A DNA stretch of 64,000 nucleotides from contig NZ_AP028672.1 of NCBI RefSeq assembly GCF_041154505.1, forward strand, positions 4,194,501-4,258,500, given 5' to 3'. The translations under genes and the position numbers were made by a program. Below the pieces are notes generated by a model. That model saw nothing but the letters and a program-made list of their open reading frames with translations. It was not told the origin of the DNA and made no database searches. Source of the DNA: Acidovorax sp. A79. Its GTDB lineage: Bacteria; Pseudomonadota; Gammaproteobacteria; Burkholderiales; Burkholderiaceae_C. Below are positions 34,627-42,726 of this stretch, one piece after another. The first letter of the stretch is position 1. Each line of letters starts with the position of its first letter.

Positions 34627-35097
34627 TCAGCGCAGCGGCAGGTAGGCAGTCGCTTCGACCTCGATCAGGATGTCGGCCGTGGGCAGCATGCCGGTGACCT
34701 CCACCACGGTGGAGGCCGGCGGCTCGCCGGGGAAGAACAGCTTGCGCACGCGGCTGTACTGGGGGAAGTGGTCCAGGTGCTTGAAGTACTGCACCAGCTT
34801 GAACACGTCGGACATCTGGCCACCCGCGGCCTCGATGGTCTGGCGGATGCGGTCGAGCACATACCAGCTCTGCGCCAGGATGGGCCCCTCCTTGATGTCG
34901 CTGCTGAACTCGCCCGTGCGGCCGATCAGCGTGGCCGCCTCGTCGGGGATGTCGGCGTAGCCGCGCACGATGCGGCTGGCCGCAGGGTCCACGGCGATGA
35001 TCCCGGACAGGAACACCAGGTCGCCCGCGCGGCGCCAGGCGGCATAGCGGGCCAGGGGCTGGGCAATGCCCGAAGGGGTGGTGGAAGCGGTCGTCAT
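34627..35097 (-). CDS. Rid-family (RidA/RutC-like) protein lacking the catalytic arginine
   Basis: 156-residue member of the YjgF/YER057c/UK114 family, whose best-known members deaminate reactive enamines/imines. The core FKLVQYFKHLDHFPQYSRVR and FPGEPPASTVVEVTGM match the family. The usual PARS segment with the imine-binding Arg reads PPAS here, so the arginine is replaced; in the family this is typical of Rid subgroups without imine deaminase activity. It overlaps the amidohydrolase gene by four bases. A role as a helper or hydrolase in the same pathway is inference. Confidence 0.88.
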   Translation of the reverse strand: MTTASTTPSGIAQPLARYAAWRRAGDLVFLSGIIAVDPAASRIVRGYADIPDEAATLIGRTGEFSSDIKEGPILAQSWYVLDRIRQTIEAAGGQMSDVFKLVQYFKHLDHFPQYSRVRKLFFPGEPPASTVVEVTGMLPTADILIEVEATAYLPLR

Positions 35098-36434
35098 GCA
35101 AGGCTCCGTGCGGAAACGGCGATGGAAGAAGAGGGGGCGGGCGCAGCACCTGCCACGTGCCACGCCGCGCTGGCATGGCCGCTGGTGACGCGGCCCTGGC
35201 GCAGCACCACGCGCTGCTGCGTGCGCGACGGAAAGCCCCAGCCATCGGCCTGCTGGAAGACGATCAGGTCGGCCGGCATGCCGGGCTGCAAGGGCAGGGC
35301 ATCGGGCCCGCGGCGCAGCCAGTCGCTGCGGCACAGCGCCTCGGACCAGCGGTCGAACGGCGCGTCGAGCTGCGCCGCCAGCACGCCGGTGGCCAGTGCC
35401 TCCAGCGGGTCCAGGCTGCCCACGGGGCAGAACGGGTCCTGGATGTTGTCGCTGGCCACCAGCACCGGGATGCCGCGCGCACGCGCCTCCTTGACGAGGG
35501 TGATGCCCCGCTGGCGCGGTGTGCGGCCCGTGGTGGCGTCCTGCAGCAGCAGGTTGGTGATGGGCAGGGTGACCAGGGTGATGGGGCAGCGCGCCACGGC
35601 GTCCAGCGTGGCCAGGGCGGTGGCCTCGTCCTGCGCGGCCAGCGCGCAGGTGTGGCCGCAGACCACGTGGCCCTCGAAGCGCAGTTCTTGCAGCAGCGCC
35701 GCCGTGGTGGCCAGGCCCTGGGCGCCGGGGTGCAGTTCCTCGTCCACATGCAGGTCCACGTTCAGGCCGTGGTGCTGCGCGGCCTCGAACAGGTGGCGCA
35801 GGGCCTGTGGGTCCCAGTTGGTGGAATGCACGAAGCCACCCAGCAGCGCGCCCGGGCCGCTGTCGGCCACGGTGGCTGCCAGCCGCATGGCGGTGGTGCG
35901 TTCGGTGTACAGGTGCAGGGGGATCAGGGCCACGCGCTCCAGCAGCAGGCGGCCCGCCCATTCGTGCGCCAGGCTGCGCAGCACGTTCCAGGCGAGCGGT
36001 TGCGCGTCGGGCTCCCACCAATCGCAGTGGGTGCGCAGGTGCACGGTGCCGGCCTCGTACGCCCATTGCAGGGCGCGGCTGGCGCGGGCGCGGATGTCGG
36101 CCTCGGTCCAGCCCTGGCGGTCCACCATCATGGCCTCGATGGCGCCCAGCAGGCCGGGCTTCACCGTGCCCATGCGCGGCAGGGTGAAGGCCTTGTCCAG
36201 GTGGGTGTGCGCGTCCACCAGGCCGGGCAGCACCAGGGCTCCGGCCAGGTCCCAGGTGGCGCCTGCGGGGGCAGCTTGCGCGGGGCGGTGCGGCGCGATG
36301 GACTCGACGCGGCCCTGCACCAGGTGCACATCGGCCAGCGCGGGCTGGCTGCCCTGGGCGGGCCACTGGCGCGGCAGCAGCCAGCGCGGCAGCCGCGCGC
36401 GCAGCAGGTGGTCGGGGGCGTTGGATGCGTGCAT
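35094..36434 (-). CDS. Cytosine deaminase-like amidohydrolase
   Basis: Amidohydrolase-superfamily enzyme of 446 residues related to CodA and other cyclic amidine/amide hydrolases. The metal site is visible as DAHTHLDKAF (HxH), LHVDEELHP, CGHTCAL and the late Asp in ASDNIQDPF. A beta-sandwich made from N- and C-terminal strands surrounds the barrel. The start at 36434 has the RBS AGGGGAT (36444-36450); an in-frame ATG at 36455 would overlap the upstream gene more. It is followed directly by the Rid-family gene. The product would be a deaminated heterocycle. Confidence 0.9.
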   Translation of the reverse strand: MHASNAPDHLLRARLPRWLLPRQWPAQGSQPALADVHLVQGRVESIAPHRPAQAAPAGATWDLAGALVLPGLVDAHTHLDKAFTLPRMGTVKPGLLGAIEAMMVDRQGWTEADIRARASRALQWAYEAGTVHLRTHCDWWEPDAQPLAWNVLRSLAHEWAGRLLLERVALIPLHLYTERTTAMRLAATVADSGPGALLGGFVHSTNWDPQALRHLFEAAQHHGLNVDLHVDEELHPGAQGLATTAALLQELRFEGHVVCGHTCALAAQDEATALATLDAVARCPITLVTLPITNLLLQDATTGRTPRQRGITLVKEARARGIPVLVASDNIQDPFCPVGSLDPLEALATGVLAAQLDAPFDRWSEALCRSDWLRRGPDALPLQPGMPADLIVFQQADGWGFPSRTQQRVVLRQGRVTSGHASAAWHVAGAAPAPSSSIAVSARSLA

Positions 36435-36447
36435 GGACAAGATCCCC

Positions 36448-37035
36448 TCAGGCAAAGCGCGCCATGGCCTGGCCCACGCGCGCCTTGAAGGCGGCCAGCC
36501 GCGGCGGCGTGGCCACGTTCATGTGGTAGTAGGCGTGGTAGTCCACGCGCGCCTTGCCGCCGGTTAGCAGGCGCATGTAGCGCGTGACGGACTTGCGCGG
36601 CGGGTCGCCCATGAGCAGCGCCGTCCAGCGCGGGCGGCCATAGGTCACCACGGCCGAGATGCGCTTGATGTGCGTGAGCGAAGGCTTGACGTTGTGCGGG
36701 TCGCTGATGTCGAAGGCCACGCCGGGCATCAGCACCCGGTCGAAAAAGCCCTTGAGCATGGCCGGCATGCCGAAGCACCAGGTGGGAAAGCAGAACACCA
36801 CCGCCTCGGCCCACAGCAGCCGGTCCACATAGCCCTGCACGGGCAGGCGGTTGCTGGGCACCTCGTGGTAGCCCAGGCGCTCCTCGCGGCTGAGCACGGG
36901 GTTGAAGTCCTCGGCATACAGGTCGCAGTCGTCCACCTCGTGGCCCGCGCCGCGCAACTGCTGCACCACCTCGGCATGCAGGGCTGCGTTGTAGCTGGTC
37001 TCCACCGGGTGGCAATAGATCACGAGGATGCGCAT
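36448..37035 (-). CDS. Flavodoxin-fold NAD(P)H oxidoreductase
   Basis: FMN-dependent oxidoreductase of 195 residues of the KefF/MdaB/NQO family. The start MRILVIYCHPVETSYNAAL is the phosphate-binding loop, and FPTWCFGMPAMLKGFFDRV is the typical central signature. RBS AAGGAG lies just upstream of the ATG. It stands between the stand-alone ferredoxin and the amidohydrolase in one direction. It could pass electrons with the ferredoxin or reduce a ring of the substrate; the sequence does not decide. Confidence 0.9.
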   Translation of the reverse strand: MRILVIYCHPVETSYNAALHAEVVQQLRGAGHEVDDCDLYAEDFNPVLSREERLGYHEVPSNRLPVQGYVDRLLWAEAVVFCFPTWCFGMPAMLKGFFDRVLMPGVAFDISDPHNVKPSLTHIKRISAVVTYGRPRWTALLMGDPPRKSVTRYMRLLTGGKARVDYHAYYHMNVATPPRLAAFKARVGQAMARFA

Positions 37036-37051
37036 GGCGGGGGCTCCTTCT

Positions 37052-37354
37052 TCAAAGGTCGAGCGTGAGCGTGGGTCCGTGGCTGCGCGCGCAGCACACG
37101 GCCACATGGGTGGCCTGCTCTTCGGGGCTCAGGCAGCTGTCGCGGTGGTCGGGTGCGCCGGCCAGCCAGCGCGTGGCGCAGGTGCCGCACACACCCTGTT
37201 CGCACAGCGTGTCGATGGCGATGCCGGCGAGCTGCAGCACATCGGCCATGCTTTCGCCGGGCTCCACGGGCAGCCGCATCTGGCTGCGCGCAAGCACCAG
37301 TTCAAAAGTCTGTTCCGTGGCGGGCAGCGGCGCTGCCGTGGCTGGGGTTTGCAT
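37052..37354 (-). CDS. Stand-alone plant-type 2Fe-2S ferredoxin
   Basis: 100-residue ferredoxin. The cluster ligands are CEQGVCGTCATRWLAG (C-x4-C-x2-C) plus a later cysteine in VAVCCARS. The spacing and the MADVLQLAGIAIDTLCEQGVCGTC context match the C-terminal domain of phthalate/vanillate dioxygenase reductases, but the FMN and NAD domains are absent. It is the first gene of the operon, with its start codon directly beside the predicted RutR-like operator. The partner oxygenase or reductase is not obvious nearby. Confidence 0.88.
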   Translation of the reverse strand: MQTPATAAPLPATEQTFELVLARSQMRLPVEPGESMADVLQLAGIAIDTLCEQGVCGTCATRWLAGAPDHRDSCLSPEEQATHVAVCCARSHGPTLTLDL

Positions 37355-37387
37355 GTTTGACCACTTGATTTGATCGATTGGTCAAAC
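37355..37387. promoter_or_regulatory. RutR-like operator at the ferredoxin start
   Basis: Perfect 9-bp arms GTTTGACCA (37355-37363) and TGGTCAAAC (37379-37387) are separated by 15 bases. The arms contain TTGACCA and TGGTCAA, the two half-sites known for E. coli RutR, though there they are 2 bases apart. Each arm can also be read as part of a degenerate full site with the middle bases. It abuts the ferredoxin start codon, so a bound regulator would block the 29392-37354 operon. Confidence 0.7.
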
Positions 37388-37493
37388 TATTGCAAATGCT
37401 GTGCCAGCAGGGCTTTCGGGCCGTTGCCTGCCTTGCCCTGGGTCAAAGCGCTGTGTGGGCGCTGCTGCTACGCCCGCAAGCGTGCAGGCCTGT

Positions 37494-38192
37494 TCACTCT
37501 GGTGCGAAATCGGGTGCCAGGCCGCAGCCCAGCAGCACGAAATTGGTGAGCTCGCGCACGATGGGTTCGCGGTCGATGGTCTCTTCGGGCGCCAGGCCCA
37601 GCATGATGTGCACCTGCACGCCGTAGTCGGCGTAGTGCTGCGTCATGCCCCAGATCTGCATCAGCAGCAGGCGCGCGTCCAGCGGGCGCATGCGGCCCTC
37701 GGCGATCCAGCGGTCGATCAGGTCCACCTTCTGCTGTGTGGACTTCACGGCCACGGGCCAGTACCGGCCCAGGTTGCGCCCGCCGCCCAGCACCTCGGTG
37801 GTGAAGATGCGCGACAGCCCCGGATTGTCCAGTGCGTAGTCGAGCTTCTTGCGCACATAGGTGCTCAGCACCTTCTTGGGGTCGTCGCTCTCGCTGTCGA
37901 ACTGGAAGGCACCTGACCAGCCGTTGAGCACCGAGTACAGCAGCTCCTCGTACAGCTCTTCCTTGCTGGCGATGTAGTAGTGCAGCTGCGGCTTGGTCAG
38001 GCCCGCGCGCTCGGCGATGGCCTTGGTGGATGCGCCCTTGAAGCCATGGCGGCTGAACTCGGCAATCGCCGCCTCGCGGATCGCGCCCAGGATGCGCTCG
38101 CGCCCCTGCTTGGAGCGGCTGAGCAGTGCACCGGAGACATTGCTGCTGCCATCGGCTTCGGGTTCGGTCATGGACGGGGCTTTGGGCGGCAT
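37494..38192 (-). CDS. TetR-family regulator, RutR-like
   Basis: Transcriptional regulator of 232 residues. The HTH lies at about 35-75 (REAAIAEFSRHGFKGASTKAIA, then GLTKPQLHYYIASKEEL shown in part). The C-terminal half (FTTEVLGGGRNLG, LIDRWIAEGRM, MQIWGMTQHYADYGVQV) closely follows the RutR/YcdC ligand-binding domain, whose known ligands are uracil and thymine. ATG 38171 is an alternative start. It lies between the deaminase gene and the ferredoxin operon and likely controls both through the site at 37355. That points to a pyrimidine-like inducer, which is inference. Confidence 0.88.
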   Translation of the reverse strand: MPPKAPSMTEPEADGSSNVSGALLSRSKQGRERILGAIREAAIAEFSRHGFKGASTKAIAERAGLTKPQLHYYIASKEELYEELLYSVLNGWSGAFQFDSESDDPKKVLSTYVRKKLDYALDNPGLSRIFTTEVLGGGRNLGRYWPVAVKSTQQKVDLIDRWIAEGRMRPLDARLLLMQIWGMTQHYADYGVQVHIMLGLAPEETIDREPIVRELTNFVLLGCGLAPDFAPE

Positions 38193-38215
38193 GGTGGGCG
38201 ATTGTCGCTGGTTGC

Positions 38216-38740
38216 TTAGAGCTTCCAGAAGCCCGCGTGCGAGGCACTCGCTTCCGCGATGAGGGCCGGGCCTATGCATTCGATGGCGTGCGGCGATGCG
38301 GCGAACACATCGCGGCACGACAGTTCGGCATCGCGCTGCTCGGCGCGTTCGCCGCGGAACCCGCGCAGCCGCACCGCGTCGATGCCAAACACCACGCGGC
38401 CGATGCCCGACCAGAAGATGGCGCCCGCGCACATCACGCAGGGCTCGGCCGACGAGTACAGCGTGGCCTGGGCCAGCGCATCGCGCCCCACGCGCGGGCT
38501 GAGCTGGCGCACGGCATTGGTCTCGGCGTGGCCGGTGCAGTCGCCGGTCTCAGTGGTATTGCAGTAGGCCTCGGCCAGCAGCCTGCCATCGGCGCTGATC
38601 GCCACCGCGCCAAAGGGCCGGTTGCCGCGTGCACGGGCCTTGTCGGCCAGGACGATGGCCTGGCGCAGGTACCTGCCGTCGCGCTCGTCGATGGTGGCCT
38701 CCTGCGGCAGCAGTGCGGCGGGTGCTGCGCTGCCGTTCAT
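38216..38740 (-). CDS. Nucleoside/guanine-type deaminase (CDA superfamily)
   Basis: Zinc deaminase of 174 residues. The active site reads GHAETNAVR (HAE, zinc His and catalytic Glu) and PCVMCAGAIFWSG (PCxxC). The sequence after it (FGIDAVRLRGFRGERAEQ) is closer to guanine and free-base deaminases than to TadA. It overlaps the binding-protein gene by four bases and ends 23 bases before the RutR-like gene. It probably deaminates a purine- or pyrimidine-like base taken up by the pathway. Confidence 0.88.
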   Translation of the reverse strand: MNGSAAPAALLPQEATIDERDGRYLRQAIVLADKARARGNRPFGAVAISADGRLLAEAYCNTTETGDCTGHAETNAVRQLSPRVGRDALAQATLYSSAEPCVMCAGAIFWSGIGRVVFGIDAVRLRGFRGERAEQRDAELSCRDVFAASPHAIECIGPALIAEASASHAGFWKL

Positions 38741-39774
38741 GCCACCACCTTGCGGTCGGCCAGGGCCGGCAAAAAGGCCGGGTTGAACACGCGCTCGGGC
38801 GCGGGCTTGCGCGCCAGGTTGAACACGGCCGCCACCTCCTCGATCTGGTGCGCCAGTATGGCGCCCTGCACGCCGCCCAGGCCCACGGCCTGCGATTCGG
38901 CCGTCTGCAGGTATTGGCGCGTGATGGCCCAGCGCTCGCGCTCCACGTCCATGTTCAGAATGGCCTCGCGCGCCTTGATGGCGGCAAACGTGGCCTCGGG
39001 ATTGGCCAGCGTCTCGCGCAGGGCGCGGTTGCTCGCGCGCAGGAATGCCTTGGCCACCTCGGGCTTCTCCTGCAGAAGCTTCCCGGCCAGCACGGCATTG
39101 CCATACAGGTTCAGGCCCGCCTTGTTGTATTCGAGCACCGACAGTTCCTTGGCCGGCACGCGCGCGAACAGCGACACGGCCGAGTCGTGGAAATAGGTGG
39201 CCGCATCCACATCGCCGCGCACCACCACGTTGTCGCGCGCGCTGAAGTCGGTGGTCACCCAGTCGAACAGCTCGGGCTTGGTCTTGAGTGCGCGGGCCAC
39301 CATGGGCCAGCTGCGGCGCGTGGCTTCCACGGCGGCCGCCGCCACCTTCTTGCCCTTGAGCGACTGGAAATCGGTGGTGATGCCGCGGTCCTTGCGGCCG
39401 ATGATGACGAAGGGCGCGCGGTTGTAGTACTGGTAGATGGCCTGCACCGGCGTGTCGGCGTTCTGCGCGTGGAACTCGGCCAGCGAACTGATGTCGCCCA
39501 GGCCGATGTCGTAGGCACCGCTGGCCACGCGTGTGATCGATGCCACGGAGCCTGCGCCCACGTCGATGGTCACGTCCAGGCCCTCGTCCTTGAAGTAGCC
39601 CTTGGCCTGCGCCAGGAAGAAGGGCGAGGTCTGGCTCGTCACCCGAAAGTCCAGCGTGAACTTGAGCGGGGTGAGTGATGCGCCCTGCGCACGCACCACG
39701 GCAGGGGCACCCAGCGTGGCGGCGATGGAAGGGGCGAGGGTGGTCAAGAGAAAGCGGCGGCGTTGCATCAACAT
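38737..39774 (-). CDS. ABC substrate-binding protein, Tat-type signal
   Basis: Second NitT/TauT-class binding protein of the locus, 345 residues. MLMQRRRFLLTTLAPSIAAT shows a twin-arginine-like signal with cleavage near VRAQ. The mature protein begins LTPLKFTLDFRVTSQTSPFF, typical of SsuA/NMT1-like proteins. No second permease/ATPase pair is present, so it may share the transporter encoded at 30842-32571. ATG 39768 is an alternative start. It is the first gene of the deaminase-regulator unit. Confidence 0.88.
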   Translation of the reverse strand: MLMQRRRFLLTTLAPSIAATLGAPAVVRAQGASLTPLKFTLDFRVTSQTSPFFLAQAKGYFKDEGLDVTIDVGAGSVASITRVASGAYDIGLGDISSLAEFHAQNADTPVQAIYQYYNRAPFVIIGRKDRGITTDFQSLKGKKVAAAAVEATRRSWPMVARALKTKPELFDWVTTDFSARDNVVVRGDVDAATYFHDSAVSLFARVPAKELSVLEYNKAGLNLYGNAVLAGKLLQEKPEVAKAFLRASNRALRETLANPEATFAAIKAREAILNMDVERERWAITRQYLQTAESQAVGLGGVQGAILAHQIEEVAAVFNLARKPAPERVFNPAFLPALADRKVVA

Positions 39775-40422
39775 GGTGGTGGCCCAGGTTCGGTGGAATG
39801 CCCTGTACCCACAGGCGTGTGCCGCCGCGGTACCGGGTCGAACTGAGCAATTTCCGGGCGCTACCACCCGCAAGGGATGGCAGCGCTGAACGCTTCTACT
39901 CGGCAGGAGCTGATGCAGAAAGCGTGCCCGGTGTCGCGAAAGCGCTGCGCCGTGCTGAGCGCCAGGCACGTTTTGCCCAGATCTTGCCTTGGCGCAAGCC
40001 GCTGCGGGGCCCCCTGTGCGCTGGAGCTGGCAAGCGCTGGGCACGCATTTGCGGTGCGCAGGCTTGGTGCGCCGCTGCCCTGGTTTGGTGAGTGTCCGGG
40101 CCTTGGGCCGCATGGCGCGGTGCGGCTTTCCTATGGAGTGCGCGACGGCATTGCTGGCCTGCCGTTTGCTAGCATCCGGGGTAAGAGTAGAAGCGTTCAG
40201 TCCAGCCCATCCGCATTGCGTGGACCGGCTGGCGGGTCATTGCTCTTGAAGCCGGTGGCGGCTTGCGTGCGGTGCGTGGTGCCTGTTGAAGGCCCGCGCA
40301 GCCTGCGGGCCGTTGCCATTGTCCCCTTCAAGAGCCACATGGCGCCGTGCCGCAACTTCACTCCTTGCTGCGGCCTGCCGTGTGCCTTGTTGCCATTGAC
40401 GACTCAACGAGGAAATCACGCC
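39775..40422. other. Divergent promoter region with 16-bp inverted repeats
   Basis: About 650 bases between the divergent binding-protein and oxygenase genes. The plus frame of the oxygenase is open back to 39877 but that part has no domain and is GC-rich filler. Perfect 16-bp inverted repeats bracket 39886-40200 (separate entry). Nothing else is recognisable. Confidence 0.5.
39886..40200. repeat. Segment bracketed by perfect 16-bp inverted repeats
   Basis: CTGAACGCTTCTACTC at 39886-39901 recurs as its exact reverse complement at 40185-40200, with 283 bases between. The match stops exactly at 16 bases on both sides and the unit is not itself palindromic. Possibilities are two binding sites of one regulator, ends of a small non-autonomous element, or an invertible segment; no recombinase gene is nearby. 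Confidence 0.7.
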
Positions 40423-41460
40423 ATGCACAGCACTGCCGCAACCCCCACCACATCCCCCGTCTACGAACCGACCGTCGCCCCCGACGTGCTGGGCGAGCTC
40501 GAAAAAGAATCGCGCATGGGCGGCGCGATGGACGGCGAGACCTCCACGCGCGAAGTGCGCTGCATCGACATCTCCGACTTCGACAACCGCAAAGAGGAAA
40601 TCGCCGAGCAGCTGTGGAGCGCGTCGGTCGACATCGGCTTCTTCCAGGTAACGAACCACGGCATCCCCGTCGAGGACATCCGCGCCGCCTTCGCGCGCGC
40701 CGAAGCCTTCTTCGACCAGCCCCAGGCCACCAAGGCCCAGTGGCCCCTGGCACGCAATGCCGGCTGGGAGCACAAGGCGCAGATCCGCCCCTCCACGCGT
40801 ACGCCGGACCAGAAGGAGTCCTACCAGGTCACGCGCCCACGCATGGCGGGCCTCTGGCCCACCGAGGCCGAGCTGCCCGGTTTCCAGGCCGCCACGCTGG
40901 CATTCGAGCGCCAGTGCTGGGAAGTGGGCATGCGCCTGCTCTCGTGCTTTGCCTACAAGCTGGGCTTTGATGCGGACTTCTTCACCCGCGCCCACGACCC
41001 CGACCTGCCCACCTACCAGAGCACGCTGCGCATGCTGCACTACTTTGCGGTGGATCCGGCGCTCAAGGATGAACTGGGCCTGTGGCGCGCCGGCGCCCAC
41101 ACCGATTTTGACTGCCTCACCCTGCTGTTCCAGCGCCCCGGCCAGGGCGGCCTGCAGGTGCTGCCCGGCAAGGAGGCCGAGGGCCGCCAGTGGACCAGCG
41201 TGGAGCCAGCCGAGGGCGTGATCACCTGCAATATCGGCGACATGCTCACGCGCTGGAGCGACGACCAACTGCCCAGCAACTTCCACCGGGTGCGCAACCC
41301 TCTGCCGCACGAGTACCAGGGCGCGCGCTACAGCCTGGCTTTCTTCTGCCAAGCCAATGAGGACGCACTCATTGAAGGCCCGGCGAAGAAGTACCCGCCC
41401 ATCACGGGCGCGGAGTACCTGCGCCAGCGCATCAGCGCGAACTTCTCGAATAGGTACTGA
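40423..41460 (+). CDS. Isopenicillin N synthase-like 2-oxoglutarate/Fe(II) oxygenase
   Basis: Non-haem iron oxygenase of 345 residues. The iron ligands are H226 and D228 in GAHTDFDCL and H288 in NFHRVRNP, and the 2-oxoglutarate contact pair is R302-x-S304 in ARYSLAFF. The N-terminal DIGFFQVTNHGIP is the family signature. The ATG at 40423 has RBS GAGGAAA; the upstream open frame carries no domain. It is divergent from the binding-protein/deaminase genes and may hydroxylate the same substrate. A terminator was not found. Confidence 0.92.
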   Translation: MHSTAATPTTSPVYEPTVAPDVLGELEKESRMGGAMDGETSTREVRCIDISDFDNRKEEIAEQLWSASVDIGFFQVTNHGIPVEDIRAAFARAEAFFDQPQATKAQWPLARNAGWEHKAQIRPSTRTPDQKESYQVTRPRMAGLWPTEAELPGFQAATLAFERQCWEVGMRLLSCFAYKLGFDADFFTRAHDPDLPTYQSTLRMLHYFAVDPALKDELGLWRAGAHTDFDCLTLLFQRPGQGGLQVLPGKEAEGRQWTSVEPAEGVITCNIGDMLTRWSDDQLPSNFHRVRNPLPHEYQGARYSLAFFCQANEDALIEGPAKKYPPITGAEYLRQRISANFSNRY

Positions 41461-41573
41461 CCACAACGCCGTGGGCTGTGTTGAATCGTCGCGGGGCCTC
41501 AAACGCGTCTCGGAAAATTTGATCCAAATACCTTGCTCCGCTTGCTGGATTGCCTCGTCTTGGACCAACGCCG

Positions 41574-41873
41574 TCAGCGTATGGAAATCACTTCCGCTTC
41601 GTATACATCAATCTGCGGAGCCTCCTCACACAAGCTTGCCATCGAGTGTGCGAAATCGCGCGAGGCTTCTACTCGGAAATGGGCCTGCAACGCGGCCAGG
41701 TCGCTCCAGCGCTCAATGAACACAAAGCGCAGCGGCTGCTGCGCGTCGCGGCTCACCTCGTGGGACACGCATCCCGCCTCCATCCGGGAGCGCAGGACAT
41801 GCGCCAGGGCCAGCCGCTCAACGGTGTCCTCCGTGTCCTTGCGTGCGATCACATGGCCGGTAACGATGATCAT
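41574..41873 (-). CDS. Antibiotic biosynthesis monooxygenase (ABM)-fold protein
   Basis: 99-residue ferredoxin-like-fold protein similar to YgiN-type quinol monooxygenases and small catabolic ABM enzymes. Typical segments are MIIVTGHVIARKD at the start, HEVSRDAQQPLRFVFIERW in the middle and AHFRVEASRDF near the end. It lies 43 bases after the SDR gene and ends the minus-strand operon of the CoA locus. Its substrate, perhaps a quinone or aromatic intermediate, is not indicated. Confidence 0.85.
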   Translation of the reverse strand: MIIVTGHVIARKDTEDTVERLALAHVLRSRMEAGCVSHEVSRDAQQPLRFVFIERWSDLAALQAHFRVEASRDFAHSMASLCEEAPQIDVYEAEVISIR

Positions 41874-41916
41874 GGTGTGCCTTCCTGTCGTCGGTGGTTG
41901 AAATGATGATGCCGCG

Positions 41917-42726
41917 CTAGCGCGCGCTGGCGCCGCCGTCGATAGGGATGATGGCACCGGTCATGTAGCTCGAGGCGGGTGACGCCAGCAGCAACGCAAG
42001 CCCCTGGATCTCGTGCGGCTGGGCGATACGGCCAAGCGGGATGTAGGTGCGCATGCGTTCGGCGCTTTCCGGCAGGCGCAGGCGTCCTCCGTTGATGCCG
42101 GTGGCAAATGGGCCGGGGGCGATGGCGTTCACCAGGATGTTGAAGGGCGCCAGCTCGATGGCCGCCTGGCGCACGACGTTGTTCACCGCAGCCTTGGAGG
42201 CCACGTAGGCATATCCGGAGTGCGCCTCCGCCCGCAGCCCCGCGATGGACGAGGTCACGATGATTCGCCCCTGGCCCCGGGGCTTCATGTGGCGGGTGGC
42301 CGCGCGCAACGTGGCCAGCACGCCGCTCAGGTTCACCTGGAGCACCCGCTCCCAAGAAGCCGGGTCCACGTTCTCCAGGCGCCCAGGCTCCACCAGGAAT
42401 CCGCGCCCGGCGCTCATGCCCGCGTTGGCGAACACGCAATCGATGGGCCCCTCTGCCGCCATCGCGTCGATGTTGCGGTCCACATCGGCGCCATCGCTCA
42501 CGTCGATCACCCGCTGCTGCACCTTCGCGTGCGTCTTGCGCAGGCGGTGCACCTCGGCGTCCAATGCCTGGGCGTCGCTGTCGGACAGCACGACTTCCGC
42601 GCCCGCGTCCAGCAGGGCTTCTGCAATGGCCAGCCCGAGGCCACTGGCGGCACCGGTCACGAGCGCACGTTGGCCGGTCAGATCGAACAAGGAAGGCAAC
42701 AAGGCCATGGCGGCTCTGCTGTGCAT
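41917..42726 (-). CDS. Short-chain dehydrogenase/reductase (SDR)
   Basis: Classical SDR of 269 residues. Cofactor motif TGAASGLGL (about residue 28), FANAG in place of NNAG, a catalytic Ser in VTSSIAG and Y-x3-K in YAYVASKAAVNNV are present, and the end PIDGGASAR is typical. ATG 42726 overlaps the upstream NTF2-like stop (TGATG); ATG 42708 (MALLPSL) is an alternative. It would oxidise or reduce a hydroxyl/keto group in the pathway. Confidence 0.9.
   Translation of the reverse strand: MHSRAAMALLPSLFDLTGQRALVTGAASGLGLAIAEALLDAGAEVVLSDSDAQALDAEVHRLRKTHAKVQQRVIDVSDGADVDRNIDAMAAEGPIDCVFANAGMSAGRGFLVEPGRLENVDPASWERVLQVNLSGVLATLRAATRHMKPRGQGRIIVTSSIAGLRAEAHSGYAYVASKAAVNNVVRQAAIELAPFNILVNAIAPGPFATGINGGRLRLPESAERMRTYIPLGRIAQPHEIQGLALLLASPASSYMTGAIIPIDGGASAR

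Noticed and set aside
34603..36567. Plus-strand frame of over 650 codons across the Rid and amidohydrolase genes.
   Set aside because: It is a GC-rich shadow of real genes on the other strand; composition is Arg/Ala/Gly-rich without motifs.
39877..40422. N-terminal extension of the 2-oxoglutarate oxygenase in the same frame.
   Set aside because: The domain starts after ATG 40423, which has an RBS; the extension spans the inverted-repeat segment and has no conserved content.
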